A DNA stretch of 64,000 nucleotides from Klebsiella electrica (GCF_006711645.1 NZ_CP041248.1:239831-303830), one strand, 5' to 3'. Shown: positions 15,811 to 23,976, counted from the first letter of the stretch. Notes: generated by a model not told the origin, from the letters alone. Numbers and translations: made by a program.

Positions 15811-16269
15811 ATGAAATTTTACATCAGCGACGTTTTATGGAAATCCGGGCAGGCATTCATTTTCTCGTTTGTCACTGCTCCGGCAGTTGCGTTACTGCTC
15901 ATTCTGTTCTGCACAGTTCTTACCAGTTCACCATCCAAGGTCTTCCTCGATCAGGCCCGTAGTCTGGTTGGAAATGCCACCAGCACCTCGGTCATGGTTT
16001 GCCCTGAAGAGAAAGCAGTGTTTGCCGCGTTCCGCTCCTCAGAATGCCAGCGACACGTGGTGAATGCCGATGATGCCATTAAACAATGGGACTCGCTGTT
16101 GCTCAAAGGCTACCTGATAGTGGCGGGTATCGCTCTTATCTGCTGGATGGTAAGCGAGGCAGTTAACTACCGCAGAAAGCCGTGGCGCTATGGGATCCGT
16201 CCCTCTGATATGACATTTAGCTATACAAAACTCGTGCCGAAAGAATCCGATGATGACGCGGATAAATAA
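15811..16269 (+). CDS. Two-helix membrane protein, 152 aa
   Basis: Two membrane segments (about residues 16-38 and 98-117) flank a loop of about 60 residues. The loop contains VCPEE and a second Cys near 79, and is probably periplasmic with a disulfide. It is clearly paralogous to the 136-aa product at 17202 (same helices, S-SPS motif, V-C-x-EE, second Cys, KWDS/QWDS before helix 2). The C-terminal tail is charged and cytoplasmic. Function unknown. Confidence 0.65.
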   Translation: MKFYISDVLWKSGQAFIFSFVTAPAVALLLILFCTVLTSSPSKVFLDQARSLVGNATSTSVMVCPEEKAVFAAFRSSECQRHVVNADDAIKQWDSLLLKGYLIVAGIALICWMVSEAVNYRRKPWRYGIRPSDMTFSYTKLVPKESDDDADK

Positions 16270-16323
16270 CCACTCATTTAGCACGGCAGACAGCCGGTCA
16301 ATGCCAGCAGCACAGGGGGCAGT

Positions 16324-16557
16324 ATGGGTAGACCTACAGGCAATATCGTCAGACTCACAAAATCAACAGGCCGCAGCAGCGACTTTTTCGGGCCATGTGA
16401 GTTGTGTGGAAAACATATGTCAGAAGCATTCCGTACCCGAAAAGCGCGTGAGTGGCAGCGTGAAAATGGCGAACTCTATTACGGCCATGATTCCGCCGTC
16501 ATGTATGCACATGAAAAATGCATTCTGAATCTGGAAAGCAAATTTACCTCAAATTAA
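16324..16557 (+). CDS. Small zinc-binding protein, 77 aa
   Basis: CELCGKH (from about residue 25) with a later HEKC gives a C-x2-C...H-x2-C zinc site. The middle is basic (RTRKAREWQREN). GGGGGC precedes the ATG. It lies between the two paralogous membrane genes in the U8 unit. Probably a DNA- or RNA-contacting accessory protein; no family is recognised. Confidence 0.6.
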   Translation: MGRPTGNIVRLTKSTGRSSDFFGPCELCGKHMSEAFRTRKAREWQRENGELYYGHDSAVMYAHEKCILNLESKFTSN

Positions 16558-16572
16558 CGACTGGTGAGATTT

Positions 16573-17205
16573 ATGAAAATACCTCTGGGTAAGACGTTCC
16601 CAATTTTTTTTATCTTATTGGTGGTGGTGCTGGGGGGCGCTATCGCCGAGAAACTGCTATGGGAGGGACACCTCTATCCCGATTTTCTTATCAGTGATGC
16701 CTATGTGGCGAAAGATACTCAATTGCAGGCCAGTAACGACACAACACTGTTGAAGCAGTGCTACGCTCAGCACTTAACTGGATGTGAAAAGTATTATAGA
16801 AGCTTCAGCCAACTGGAGGTCAGGGGTAACGATCTCAAGTCGCTGTGTAAAGTCCTGACAAATAACACTGATCTGGACGTCTTTCAGAGTGATGCTCAAT
16901 TGCTGGTTCGTTGCTCACGATGGAATGTTTTCCGTGTAATTCCATTTAAACCTACAGATAACGCAACTGATAAATTTAAGCCAATGGTCGATATGGTTGG
17001 GAGCTGGATGGCCTACAACCGGCTCTCAAAAGAGCTACTTCATGAAGATCCGGTCGATATCTTTTTTGTTGGACTGGATGAGGGAAAAAAGCAACTATCC
17101 CTGAAATATTGCTTTACCGGGGTTGATCAAATTCCTCCTCAAGTAGCTTTCCAGCGATGTGACACCGAGTCGGATACGACTAAAACCCAGAGTGACAAAT
17201 CATGA
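16573..17205 (+). CDS. Membrane-anchored protein, 210 aa
   Basis: The ATG before KIPLGK is chosen because GGTGAG is well spaced; a GTG nine bases upstream is an alternative. One N-terminal hydrophobic segment (about residues 8-26) anchors a soluble domain of about 180 residues with six Cys, which suggests a periplasmic, disulfide-bearing domain. It overlaps the next gene by four bases, consistent with translational coupling. Function unknown. Confidence 0.6.
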   Translation: MKIPLGKTFPIFFILLVVVLGGAIAEKLLWEGHLYPDFLISDAYVAKDTQLQASNDTTLLKQCYAQHLTGCEKYYRSFSQLEVRGNDLKSLCKVLTNNTDLDVFQSDAQLLVRCSRWNVFRVIPFKPTDNATDKFKPMVDMVGSWMAYNRLSKELLHEDPVDIFFVGLDEGKKQLSLKYCFTGVDQIPPQVAFQRCDTESDTTKTQSDKS

Positions 17206-17612
17206 TGACATTTCTCGCTAATTTGCATCGCCATACTACGGCCTGCCGCAGCTTCGCATTCTTCACTCTGGTCTCCGGCCCGGCGATTGCTTTATTTATC
17301 ACGTTCATCTGCATGAACTATTCAGGTTCACCTTCAGCGCATCTGGTTAGTGCAGCCAGGGCTGTCATTGATGGTGCTCCGGTCGGCAAACTAATGGTAT
17401 GTACCGAAGAGCCACAATCCACGACTCCCCCGACACTTATCGAATCTCCCTGCGTTCGCGAGGCGGTCGATGAATCAATAGTAACCGCGAAGTGGGATTC
17501 AAACTTCCGAATGGTTTACGCAATGCTTGCTCTGCTTTCTTCTGTTATCTGGTGTCTAGTGAGCGCCACACGAGCGAACATATTCAAGGACGCTAAACCC
17601 CCTACTCGATAA
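17202..17612 (+). CDS. Two-helix membrane protein, 136 aa
   Basis: It is coupled to the 210-aa anchored protein by an ATGA overlap. Helices at about residues 15-38 and 104-124 surround a loop with VCTEE and a second Cys, matching the 152-aa paralogue at 15811. The three membrane proteins and the zinc protein form one operon. Their order suggests a small envelope complex, but no known system is recognised. Confidence 0.65.
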   Translation: MMTFLANLHRHTTACRSFAFFTLVSGPAIALFITFICMNYSGSPSAHLVSAARAVIDGAPVGKLMVCTEEPQSTTPPTLIESPCVREAVDESIVTAKWDSNFRMVYAMLALLSSVIWCLVSATRANIFKDAKPPTR

Positions 17613-17870
17613 GCCTGTCAATTCTCAAATAAAATGATGAAAAGTTGTGAAATTAAGGAGTGATGATGAACATAAATTACAGTATTAATAACAGTGTGCT
17701 CATGATGATGAGTGAGTTTATGATTACAGCTTTTGTAATCGTAATACTTTTTGTGATTGTATTAGTATATAACAAAGCGTTTAAGTCTGAATTAAGCATA
17801 AAAATATTTTGTTTTAGTCAGTTAACAGCCATTTTCATTTCCGTATTAGAAATAAGGTAATGACTCCAAC

Positions 17871-18374
17871 TTACTGATAGTGTTTTATGTTCAGATAATG
17901 CCCGATGACCTTGTCATGCAGCTCCACCGATTTTGAGAACGACAGTGACTTCCGTCCCAGCCTTGCCAGATGTTGTCTCAGATTCAGGTTATGTCGCTCA
18001 ATGCGCTGAGTGTAACGCTTGCTGATAACGTGCAGCTTTCCCTTCAGGCGGGATTCATACAGCGGCCAGCCATCCGTCATCCATACCACGACCTCAAAGG
18101 CCGACAGCAGGCTCAGAAGACGCTCCAGTGTGGCCAGAGTGCGTTCACCGAAGACGTGCGCCACAACCGTCCTCCGTATCCTGTCATACGCGTAAAACAG
18201 CCAGCGCTGACGTGATTTAGCACCGACGTAGCCCCACTGTTCGTCCATTTCAGCGCAGACAATCACATCACTGCCCGGTTGTATGCGCGAGGTTACCGAC
18301 TGCGGCCTGAGTTTTTTAAGTGACGTAAAACCGTGTTGAGGCCAACGCCCATAATGCGTGCACTGGCGCGACAT
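17871..18374 (-). CDS. insB: IS1 InsB, transposase catalytic part
   Basis: This is the DDE catalytic part of IS1 transposase, normally made as the InsAB' fusion by a -1 ribosomal frameshift. The slippery A6C lies at 18311-18317 on the reverse strand, near the insA stop. The catalytic region includes [12 protein letters not shown] and VVWMTDGW. The C-terminus HYLNIKHYQ is the usual IS1 end. It appears intact. Confidence 0.95.
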   Translation of the reverse strand: MSRQCTHYGRWPQHGFTSLKKLRPQSVTSRIQPGSDVIVCAEMDEQWGYVGAKSRQRWLFYAYDRIRRTVVAHVFGERTLATLERLLSLLSAFEVVVWMTDGWPLYESRLKGKLHVISKRYTQRIERHNLNLRQHLARLGRKSLSFSKSVELHDKVIGHYLNIKHYQ

Positions 18375-18568
18375 CCGACGCCATTCATGGCCATATCAAT
18401 GATTTTCTGGTGCGTACCGGGCTGAGAGGCGGTGTAAGTGAACTGTAGTTGCCATGTTTTACGGCAATGAGAGCAGAGATAGCGCTGATGTCCGGCAGTG
18501 CTTTTGCCGTTACGCACCACGCCTTCAGTAGCGGAGCAGGAAGGACATCTGATGGAAATGGAAGCCAC
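18293..18568 (-). CDS. insA: IS1 InsA, DNA-binding regulator
   Basis: The 91-aa InsA binds the IS1 ends and represses transposition; its N-terminal zinc finger (CPSC...CSHC) and a helix-turn-helix are visible. Its 3' end overlaps insB in the -1 frame. The length and sequence are typical of IS1. Confidence 0.95.
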   Translation of the reverse strand: MASISIRCPSCSATEGVVRNGKSTAGHQRYLCSHCRKTWQLQFTYTASQPGTHQKIIDMAMNGVGCRASARIMGVGLNTVLRHLKNSGRSR

Positions 18569-19109
18569 GCAAGCACCTTAAAATCACCATCATACACTAA
18601 ATCAGTAAGTTGGCAGCATTACCAGAAATAACAACAAAAAGAACAAATGCTGGAAGTATCAGTATTACATGGAGTGACGGCATCCATCAGTTTTATACTC
18701 ACGTTTTTCTGGGGTTTGCTTTTTCTTTCTTACTTTTTTTGCTTGGTCTTTATGACTACAAAATGAAAGGCAACAAAGATGGTTTAAAGGATTGCAAAAA
18801 ACATGTTTTACCGTGTTTCATAGGGAGTTGGTTCGTATTAATAATATTCTTTTTCTCCGCTTCGCCTTTGCGCTATGAGGAGAATTTGATTACGGATGCT
18901 CGCGTCGTAGCTTCGGATCCCAATCGAACCACAATTATCTATGCTGATGGGTTCTACTGGCTATTTGATATGGATAGAAATGAATTTGATAAGTCTATAT
19001 CCAGAGAGATAGTCAGAGGCAACTACAAGATGTTATGTACTTCAGATACACCAGCTACCTGCTGGGCGGGCAGAAAATTCCCCAAAAACACATCACTGGA
19101 TAAAGTTTT

Positions 19110-19574
19110 ATGAAAGATTGTAACGCTGAGAAATATAGCTATTCATGTCTTTTCGCAGCGGTATTTAGACCAGGTGAAATGCCTGTCATTTCCGCGTTCC
19201 GGGCGCGGTATTGGGCTCTAATCATTCGATGGGCATTGCGTTTCGGTTACACCGTTTGCCTGATTGGCAGCACTGGAACCGGAAAAAGTTACCTCATCGA
19301 AAGAACGCTACCAGGACGGATCATTGATGCCCGACTGTTACTGGTAAAGAATGATTGGCATGGCCCTGTGCCATTCAGTTTGCGCGGTGCAAAGCCCGGC
19401 CCAGTTGGCATTGATGAGTCGTCCAGCTTTTCAGAGGAAACGCTGCGTCAGAACGCGGAGAACCTGAAAGAAAGAGGGGTAGTGTATACAGCACAAAGCA
19501 TTGATAAAGCAGCTAAAGTTGCAGCCAACCTGCCAAACAGGCGTGTGTTGCTTATCATGATTGGAAAAACGTAG
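19110..19574 (+). CDS. Small P-loop NTPase, 154 aa
   Basis: It starts at an ATGA overlap with the IS1-split gene. Walker A GSTGTGKS is at about residues 53-60, preceded by a hydrophobic segment (ALIIRWALRFGYTVCLI). A VGIDESSS segment near 98-105 could be Walker B, followed by a late VLLIMIG strand. It is shorter than most AAA or ATP-binding proteins, closest in style to compact plasmid P-loop ATPases. Because IS1 splits the upstream gene, expression may be reduced. The role is unknown; coupling suggests it served the membrane protein. Confidence 0.65.
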   Translation: MKDCNAEKYSYSCLFAAVFRPGEMPVISAFRARYWALIIRWALRFGYTVCLIGSTGTGKSYLIERTLPGRIIDARLLLVKNDWHGPVPFSLRGAKPGPVGIDESSSFSEETLRQNAENLKERGVVYTAQSIDKAAKVAANLPNRRVLLIMIGKT

Positions 19575-19670
19575 CCTCTGCGGTCTAGGCCATCTGACCT
19601 GCTGAACTGACGCAGTAGACTCTCTCGGAGGCAAACAAATTTGCTGGTGGGATAAAATGGGCGCATACTT

Positions 19671-19700
19671 AAAGCACGTGTAATCGACACGTGCTTTTTT
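19671..19700 (+). terminator. Hairpin with T run ahead of ccdA
   Basis: AAAGCACGTGT and ACACGTGCTTT pair perfectly over 11 bp with a 5-nt loop, followed by T residues, and end 12 bases before the ccdA start. A promoter-like TAAAAT lies just upstream (about 19653). It may therefore attenuate ccdAB or only stop upstream transcription. Confidence 0.7.
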
Positions 19701-19712
19701 ATTGGAGGACAC

Positions 19713-19952
19713 ATGCAGGCTACAGCTGCTCGCCAGAAAAAAACCGTCAGTGTCACCCTTGAGCCAATGCTCGTACAGCAGGCAAAAGACGCTGGGATTA
19801 ACTTGTCCGCCACGCTGGCAGAAGCGCTTCAGAGCAAACTGAAGGCCAGTGCAGCGGAAGAATGGAAACGACAGAATCGTGCTGGTATTCAGGAGTTGAA
19901 CCGCATCACTGAAGAGCATGGGTTACTGTCTGACGAATACAGGACGTTCTGA
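19713..19952 (+). CDS. ccdA: CcdA antitoxin
   Basis: The 79-aa product has the N-terminal ribbon-helix-helix of CcdA (KKTVSVTLEPMLVQQAKDAGINLS) and the C-terminal toxin-wrapping tail ending in RTF. F-plasmid CcdA is 72 aa. It neutralises CcdB and represses the operon. A strong TTGGAGGA site precedes the ATG, and ccdB starts two bases after its stop. Confidence 0.93.
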   Translation: MQATAARQKKTVSVTLEPMLVQQAKDAGINLSATLAEALQSKLKASAAEEWKRQNRAGIQELNRITEEHGLLSDEYRTF

Positions 19953-19954
19953 TA

Positions 19955-20263
19955 ATGCAATATACCGTTTACCGCAATCCCGGCAACAGCCAGGCATACC
20001 CTTACCTGCTGGATATACAGAGCGACATCATTGGCGAGTTAAATACCCGCCTGGTGATCCCCCTTCATCGGCTTAAAAAAGGAGCCTCGGCCCCGGTTGC
20101 GCGATTAACTCCGGTCATACAGGTGGAAGGGAATGACGTTATCCTGATGACGCATGAAATGGCTTCAGTCCGCGTGAAGCAGCTCGGTCAGGCGGTCATG
20201 GACGCATCTCCGTTCCGGCACACTATCAAAAGTGCGGTGGACTTCCTGCTGGATGGTTTCTGA
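19955..20263 (+). CDS. ccdB: CcdB toxin, DNA gyrase poison
   Basis: The 102-aa product matches CcdB in size and pattern (MQYTVYRNPGNSQAYPYLLDIQSD, later RLKKG and TPVIQVEGNDVILMTHEMASV). It traps the gyrase-DNA complex in cells that lose the plasmid. The C-terminus ends LLDGF instead of the WGI of F CcdB, which carries the gyrase-binding residues. This divergent end is worth noting; activity cannot be judged from sequence alone. Confidence 0.93.
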   Translation: MQYTVYRNPGNSQAYPYLLDIQSDIIGELNTRLVIPLHRLKKGASAPVARLTPVIQVEGNDVILMTHEMASVRVKQLGQAVMDASPFRHTIKSAVDFLLDGF

Positions 20264-20271
20264 CAGAGATA

Positions 20272-20442
20272 ATGAGCGAGAAAATGATGAAGCAAAATGA
20301 ACTGCTGGAAGTGGCAAAAGCCATGCGCGATTATATTGATGCCCTCCCTACCGATGTCGTTGCAGCATTACCGGTGATGCCGGGATTTGATCGAGACTGG
20401 GCCGACGAAGTCATTTACGAAGCCGAATCCGCCAGCAAATAA
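20272..20442 (+). CDS. Hypothetical small acidic protein, 56 aa
   Basis: It begins eight bases after ccdB and shares its likely transcript; GAGATA is a weak ribosome site. The product is helical and acidic (AMRDYIDALPTD, then DRDWADEVIYEAES). It may be a third member of the ccd operon or an independent small protein. No family is recognised. Confidence 0.55.
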   Translation: MSEKMMKQNELLEVAKAMRDYIDALPTDVVAALPVMPGFDRDWADEVIYEAESASK

Positions 20443-20534
20443 CCCCCCGTCTGCGCCCGTTTCATCTGAATTCGGGCCGTCACAATCTTTCTGATTTTAT
20501 TGAGAAAACAGCCTCTTTTTGTCCCCTTTTTTCC

Positions 20535-20564
20535 TTCGTCAGCAGACTCAGTCGTTCGATAATA
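20535..20564 (+). promoter_or_regulatory. Recurrent TTCGTCA element U9
   Basis: TTCGTCA, 17 bp, ATAATA. CTCAGTCGTT (20547-20556) and AACCACTGAG (20580-20589) pair except for one C/C position and enclose the -10/+1. The right arm overlaps the ribosome site of the gene at 20597. Confidence 0.7.
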
Positions 20565-20596
20565 AAAACAGACCAACACAACCACTGAGGTGTTTC

Positions 20597-21151
20597 ATGT
20601 TAGCGATTATCCCGGCAGCAGGCACTGACAAGGTTTTTAAAACCTCCCTCAAACACGTGCTCGATGAGGACTTCCTGTTTGCAATGGCTTCAAAAGCAAG
20701 CGCGACGTACATTTCATCCCATATCAGCGATGACGGTGAGGGCACAGTGTTTTTCAGTCTGAGCGACTGGGATAACCTCAAGCCTTCCTTATCGGCTGAT
20801 GGCTGGGATGGCGATACGATGCCCGGCTTCATTGATTTGCTGGATGCAATCGCAGCGCAGGGCTATAACACCGTCGAATTCCACATTTCTCACCCACTGG
20901 TGGTTGGCGCGGTCTGGTTCACCGATGAGTATTACTTCACGGTTACCCCGCTGGCGTATGACCTTGCCACGCTGGATGGTCAGTTTGTTCTGCCGGATGG
21001 CTCTTCCTACCGGCTGGATGACCTTGATGAAGTCAGCTATGACGAAATGACCGACTACTTTGACGGCATTATCGAAGTCGATGGCGATACCATGCTGGGT
21101 GTAAAGCGTAACGACGATGACACCGTAAACGTCAGCAAAATCGAAAGCTAA
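20597..21151 (+). CDS. Acidic hypothetical protein, 184 aa
   Basis: The ATG is 62 bases after element U9, with GAGGTG upstream; an in-frame start at 20519 would precede the element. The product is very acidic, with Asp-rich stretches at residues about 58-75 and 148-175, and few Lys or Arg. It is mixed alpha/beta with no membrane segment. No motif is recognised. It heads a run of genes to 22552. Confidence 0.7.
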   Translation: MLAIIPAAGTDKVFKTSLKHVLDEDFLFAMASKASATYISSHISDDGEGTVFFSLSDWDNLKPSLSADGWDGDTMPGFIDLLDAIAAQGYNTVEFHISHPLVVGAVWFTDEYYFTVTPLAYDLATLDGQFVLPDGSSYRLDDLDEVSYDEMTDYFDGIIEVDGDTMLGVKRNDDDTVNVSKIES

Positions 21152-21220
21152 CCCCTCCTCCCCGGTGTCGGTATCCGCCGCGCCGGGCTATTTTCCTGCC
21201 ATCATCCTCTGGAGTGTTTC

Positions 21221-21838
21221 ATGAAAGACCGTTTTTATCTGGTCAGCTTGCGTGACACCGTTGGTAGCAATACCGCTTTTCATAGCCATCACGGCAGAGG
21301 TTACAGCACCGATCAGCGTAATGCCCGGGTTTACACCCGCGAGGAAGCACAACGCGCATGGAATACGGGACGGGAGTTTGACCTGCCGGTTGATGCCGAT
21401 GCAGTCGACCGCCATCTCGTGTTTCATGTTGATCATCAGTTTGTACCGGGAAAAACCATTCTCTCCGAAAGCGCCACCAAATATGTCGGCTTCGTTAATG
21501 GCCAATGGGACGGAAACGATCTGTTCTGGCTGGCTGATGCGGGTACTACCACGGATTTTTCCCTTGCCAGAGTTTTTGACTCACCACAGGCAGATAGACC
21601 TGATGTCGTCTGGTTACCCCATCACATCCCTGACGCTGCAAAGCGCCCTACCTTCAGTGTTGAGCGGATAGACCGCCGTAAAATGACGCAGGGGGCCGGT
21701 CTGCTGATGCCTGCCTGGCTGAAACGCCAAAATCGCCGACAGTCAAAGGGGCTGACTCGCTGGAATTGCCCCGGGTGTGGCCGTATTTCATGGCAACAGA
21801 ATCCGTATGATTTTGATGGTTGCCGGTTCTGCATATAG
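21221..21838 (+). CDS. Protein with C-terminal zinc ribbon, 205 aa
   Basis: GGAG precedes the ATG. The last 30 residues contain CPGCGRISW and a later CRFC, a four-Cys zinc ribbon similar in spirit to the CRCG proteins at 9615 and 29235. The first 160 residues are soluble and rich in Asp, Arg and His. It is in the U9 unit. Unknown function, possibly nucleic-acid binding. Confidence 0.65.
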   Translation: MKDRFYLVSLRDTVGSNTAFHSHHGRGYSTDQRNARVYTREEAQRAWNTGREFDLPVDADAVDRHLVFHVDHQFVPGKTILSESATKYVGFVNGQWDGNDLFWLADAGTTTDFSLARVFDSPQADRPDVVWLPHHIPDAAKRPTFSVERIDRRKMTQGAGLLMPAWLKRQNRRQSKGLTRWNCPGCGRISWQQNPYDFDGCRFCI

Positions 21839-21860
21839 TCAACTACCGCGAGAGGCCTCT

Positions 21861-22391
21861 ATGTTCCGATTATTACAGAAGTGGTTAGTCAGGTTTACCT
21901 GTCAGGACGATATAGATTGTATGTCGACCCGGCGCTCTGCGGGCGAGTTCTGGCTGGAAATAGATGCCCGTCGTCACTGGATTTTCCTGGACATCGACGG
22001 TGTACTCCACCGGGCGGAAAACGGGTCACTGGAGTTTATGCCTGTGCTGGATCACGTGCTGACGCAATGCCCGCAGACGGGAATTATCCTTTCCACAAAC
22101 TGGCGTACCGGCGTACCCCGGGAGATGGTGCTGAGTCATTTCCCTGCGGGTATACGCGATCGGATTGCTGGACTCAATCCCGATCTGGATGGGCTGGTGA
22201 ATAACCACGTGCGTTATCACGAATGCATGGCGGTCGTTAAACGGTTCGGCCTACAGCATTACACCTTCGTGGACGATACCGCTCGACTCTTTCCAACTGA
22301 CTGCCCTGCCCTGTTCCTGACTCACCGGCACGAGGGGCTGAATGCAACGCAGGGTAGCGCTTTGATAGACCGGATTCGGTTAATGAAATGA
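21861..22391 (+). CDS. HAD-superfamily phosphatase-like protein, 176 aa
   Basis: The motif DIDGVLH (residues 44-50) is HAD motif I with both Asp. STNWR (about 78-82) fits motif II, and FVDDT (about 136-140) carries the motif IV acids. This matches the HAD domain found in RNA-repair-associated (Swiss Army Knife) and phage proteins. It should hydrolyse a phosphate ester; the substrate is unknown. The ATG follows AGAGG. A 43-residue N-terminal extension is basic and hydrophobic. Confidence 0.75.
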   Translation: MFRLLQKWLVRFTCQDDIDCMSTRRSAGEFWLEIDARRHWIFLDIDGVLHRAENGSLEFMPVLDHVLTQCPQTGIILSTNWRTGVPREMVLSHFPAGIRDRIAGLNPDLDGLVNNHVRYHECMAVVKRFGLQHYTFVDDTARLFPTDCPALFLTHRHEGLNATQGSALIDRIRLMK

Positions 22392-22432
22392 CCGGTTTAA
22401 GGCTGAATACAAATTATTAATGAGGATGCGTT

Positions 22433-22552
22433 ATGAATGAAATCCCACAATACGTCTATGACCTGATCGGTATTTGCCTCTTTGTTGGAATGTGGGTCGG
22501 AGGCGTTCTGCTTATTTGGTTTATTTTCTCTAATGGAGAGAGCGACGAATAG
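22433..22552 (+). CDS. Single-helix membrane peptide, 39 aa
   Basis: TGAGGA precedes the ATG. One hydrophobic segment (about residues 11-32, LIGICLFVGMWVGGVLLIWF) is followed by an acidic tail (NGESDE). It is likely an inner-membrane peptide co-transcribed with the HAD gene. It resembles small plasmid or phage membrane peptides in shape only. Confidence 0.55.
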   Translation: MNEIPQYVYDLIGICLFVGMWVGGVLLIWFIFSNGESDE

Positions 22553-22633
22553 CCAGGCAACTGGCGCAACTGATGTTGCAGGATGGCCCCAACAATATCT
22601 TACCTGCTTACGCTCTGATTACCCGCGCAACGC

Positions 22634-22663
22634 TTCGTCAGAAGCGGAAAGCTGGGATAATGA
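22634..22663 (+). promoter_or_regulatory. Recurrent TTCGTCA element U10
   Basis: TTCGTCA, 17 bp, TAATGA (ATAATG at 16 bp). AGCTGG and CCAGGCT can pair with a bulge. The start codon of the gene at 22693 is 59 bases downstream of TTCGTCA. Confidence 0.55.
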
Positions 22664-22692
22664 ATATATCCCGTATACACCAGGCTATCCCA

Positions 22693-22980
22693 ATGAAAAT
22701 TACTGTGTTTACTGCCCCTGATTGTCCGAAATGTCGCATGACGCTTACCCGCTTTTCTCTGGCTGGGGTGGACGTGAATGAGATCCCGCTGGTGGACAAC
22801 GCAGATCTCGTTCGCCTGACACAAAATACCGGTGCGCCGCTGGTGGTGGTGGTCAACGATTCGGGCCGTGTGACGGGTTGGGGTGGGTTCCGGCCAGATC
22901 TTATTGCGACAACTGCCAATGGCTGGAGTGTCGGGTCACTCGATATCCCCCCGTCGCTGGTTAATCACGTCCTTCACTGA
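22693..22980 (+). CDS. Glutaredoxin/thioredoxin-like protein, 95 aa
   Basis: The N-terminus MKITVFTAPDCPKC has the beta strand and CPKC redox pair (Cys 11 and 14) of NrdH/glutaredoxin-fold proteins. A GAPLVVVV stretch gives the cis-Pro/strand region. The GWGGFRPDLI segment matches the end of NrdH-like folds. It is probably a small cytoplasmic dithiol oxidoreductase. The start fits the spacing of element U10; the ribosome site is weak. Confidence 0.75.
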   Translation: MKITVFTAPDCPKCRMTLTRFSLAGVDVNEIPLVDNADLVRLTQNTGAPLVVVVNDSGRVTGWGGFRPDLIATTANGWSVGSLDIPPSLVNHVLH

Positions 22981-22990
22981 GGTAAACGCC

Positions 22991-23389
22991 ATGCACAATA
23001 TCTCTGTCGAAATCCCTGCGGCCCTCGGCGTACATCCTCCTTCAGGAGCGGATGTCGTGCTTATAGACGATCTGAATAACGCCCTCGCCGGTGCTGGCTT
23101 ACCGCAACTGAAGATAGAGCCGATAACGTGGACACCGCCATCAGGCCGACCGGTGATCTACCGGTCTGAGGTTCCCGATATCCTGCGCATTGCAGGTATA
23201 AACCCTGACACCTCTGACATGGTGAAAACCTTCTGTTCCGGGCCACTGCCGATTGACGATAACGAGCTGGATGCCCTTCTGGAGATGCGCGAACGGGACG
23301 GTCATAGCGAAAGCTTCAGGATCGCGCTCTGTGGGGCGCTGGACGCGATTCTCATTCGACTCTACTCAGCAGAGCGTCAGCTTCGTTGA
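22991..23389 (+). CDS. Hypothetical protein, 132 aa
   Basis: It starts 10 bases after the glutaredoxin-like gene, with GAGG upstream. It is a soluble, acidic protein whose C-terminal half is helical (LLEMRERDGHSESFRIALCGALDAIL). No motif is recognised. Operon partner of the redox gene. Confidence 0.65.
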   Translation: MHNISVEIPAALGVHPPSGADVVLIDDLNNALAGAGLPQLKIEPITWTPPSGRPVIYRSEVPDILRIAGINPDTSDMVKTFCSGPLPIDDNELDALLEMRERDGHSESFRIALCGALDAILIRLYSAERQLR

Positions 23390-23472
23390 AACGCCAGTAA
23401 AGACGCTGGTGGCCTCATATGAGGTATCAATCGGCTCGGTTCCGTCTCAATAATTTAAAGAGAGCACGGTAT

Positions 23473-23799
23473 ATGAGTCCTGAAGAAGAAAAAGTGCTGC
23501 ATCAGCGGCTGATACCGCTTGGCGATATGATGGGGGATGGCCTGCACTATGAGCGCGACGGTCAATGGATCACCCGGGAGTACAAAGCCACGTTGCGGGC
23601 GCTGGGGCTTTTGAAGGCTCCCAAGCGTAAGCATAACCCGACCAAAACACTCGCTGTGGATGAGCGAATGGCACAACGTGTGAAGGACGTAGCCTGTACC
23701 CAGTGCGCCGGGAAACTGAAACAGGTGCGCTCCGGGTCTCTGAAAGCGCAATGCACCCGGTGCAAAACCAAGTTCACCCTCCTGAAAACCATTAAGTAA
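23473..23799 (+). CDS. Zinc-ribbon protein, 108 aa
   Basis: The C-terminal part has CTQCAGKL and CTRCKTKF (about residues 75 and 95), a four-Cys zinc ribbon in a very basic context, likely binding nucleic acid. The middle is rich in Lys and Arg. I use the ATG before SPEEEKV; an earlier in-frame ATG at 23419 remains possible. A pair of Chi sites in opposite orientation follows at 23811 and 23824. Confidence 0.6.
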   Translation: MSPEEEKVLHQRLIPLGDMMGDGLHYERDGQWITREYKATLRALGLLKAPKRKHNPTKTLAVDERMAQRVKDVACTQCAGKLKQVRSGSLKAQCTRCKTKFTLLKTIK

Positions 23800-23976
23800 C
23801 TATACCCGCAGCTGGTGGTCACCCCACCAGCATAAAATATACCCGAAACTGTGACACCTGCGCTTGCCTGCCTCAATGTCGTGATAGCTGACAACCCCCA
23901 CGAAGAAAACAAACCTCACACCTGCGATCGTCGTGATGCAACGATTTTGTCGAGCCAATTATATGAAGAGACTGTT

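Larger units (their letters stand above)
17856..18623 (-). mobile_element. IS1
   Basis: Exactly 768 bp, bounded by GGTAATGACTCC... and ...GGCAGCATTACC inverted ends, and flanked by the 8-bp direct repeat AGAAATAA (17848-17855 and 18624-18631). It encodes insA and insB on the reverse strand with an intact A6C slippage site. The clean target repeat suggests simple recent transposition. It interrupts a membrane-protein gene. Confidence 0.97.
17666..19113 (+). pseudogene. Membrane protein gene split by IS1
   Basis: The reading frame from 17666 (ATG, AAGGA upstream) runs to 17855 and is cut by IS1 at 17856-18623. Removing IS1 and one 8-bp target copy joins 17855 to 18632 in the same frame and continues to 19113. 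This restores a 223-aa protein with a hydrophobic N-terminal helix, two further helices and a soluble C-terminal domain. In the present sequence the 5' part stops three bases into IS1. The 3' part has no good start. The downstream P-loop gene overlaps its stop, so they were co-translated. Confidence 0.8.
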
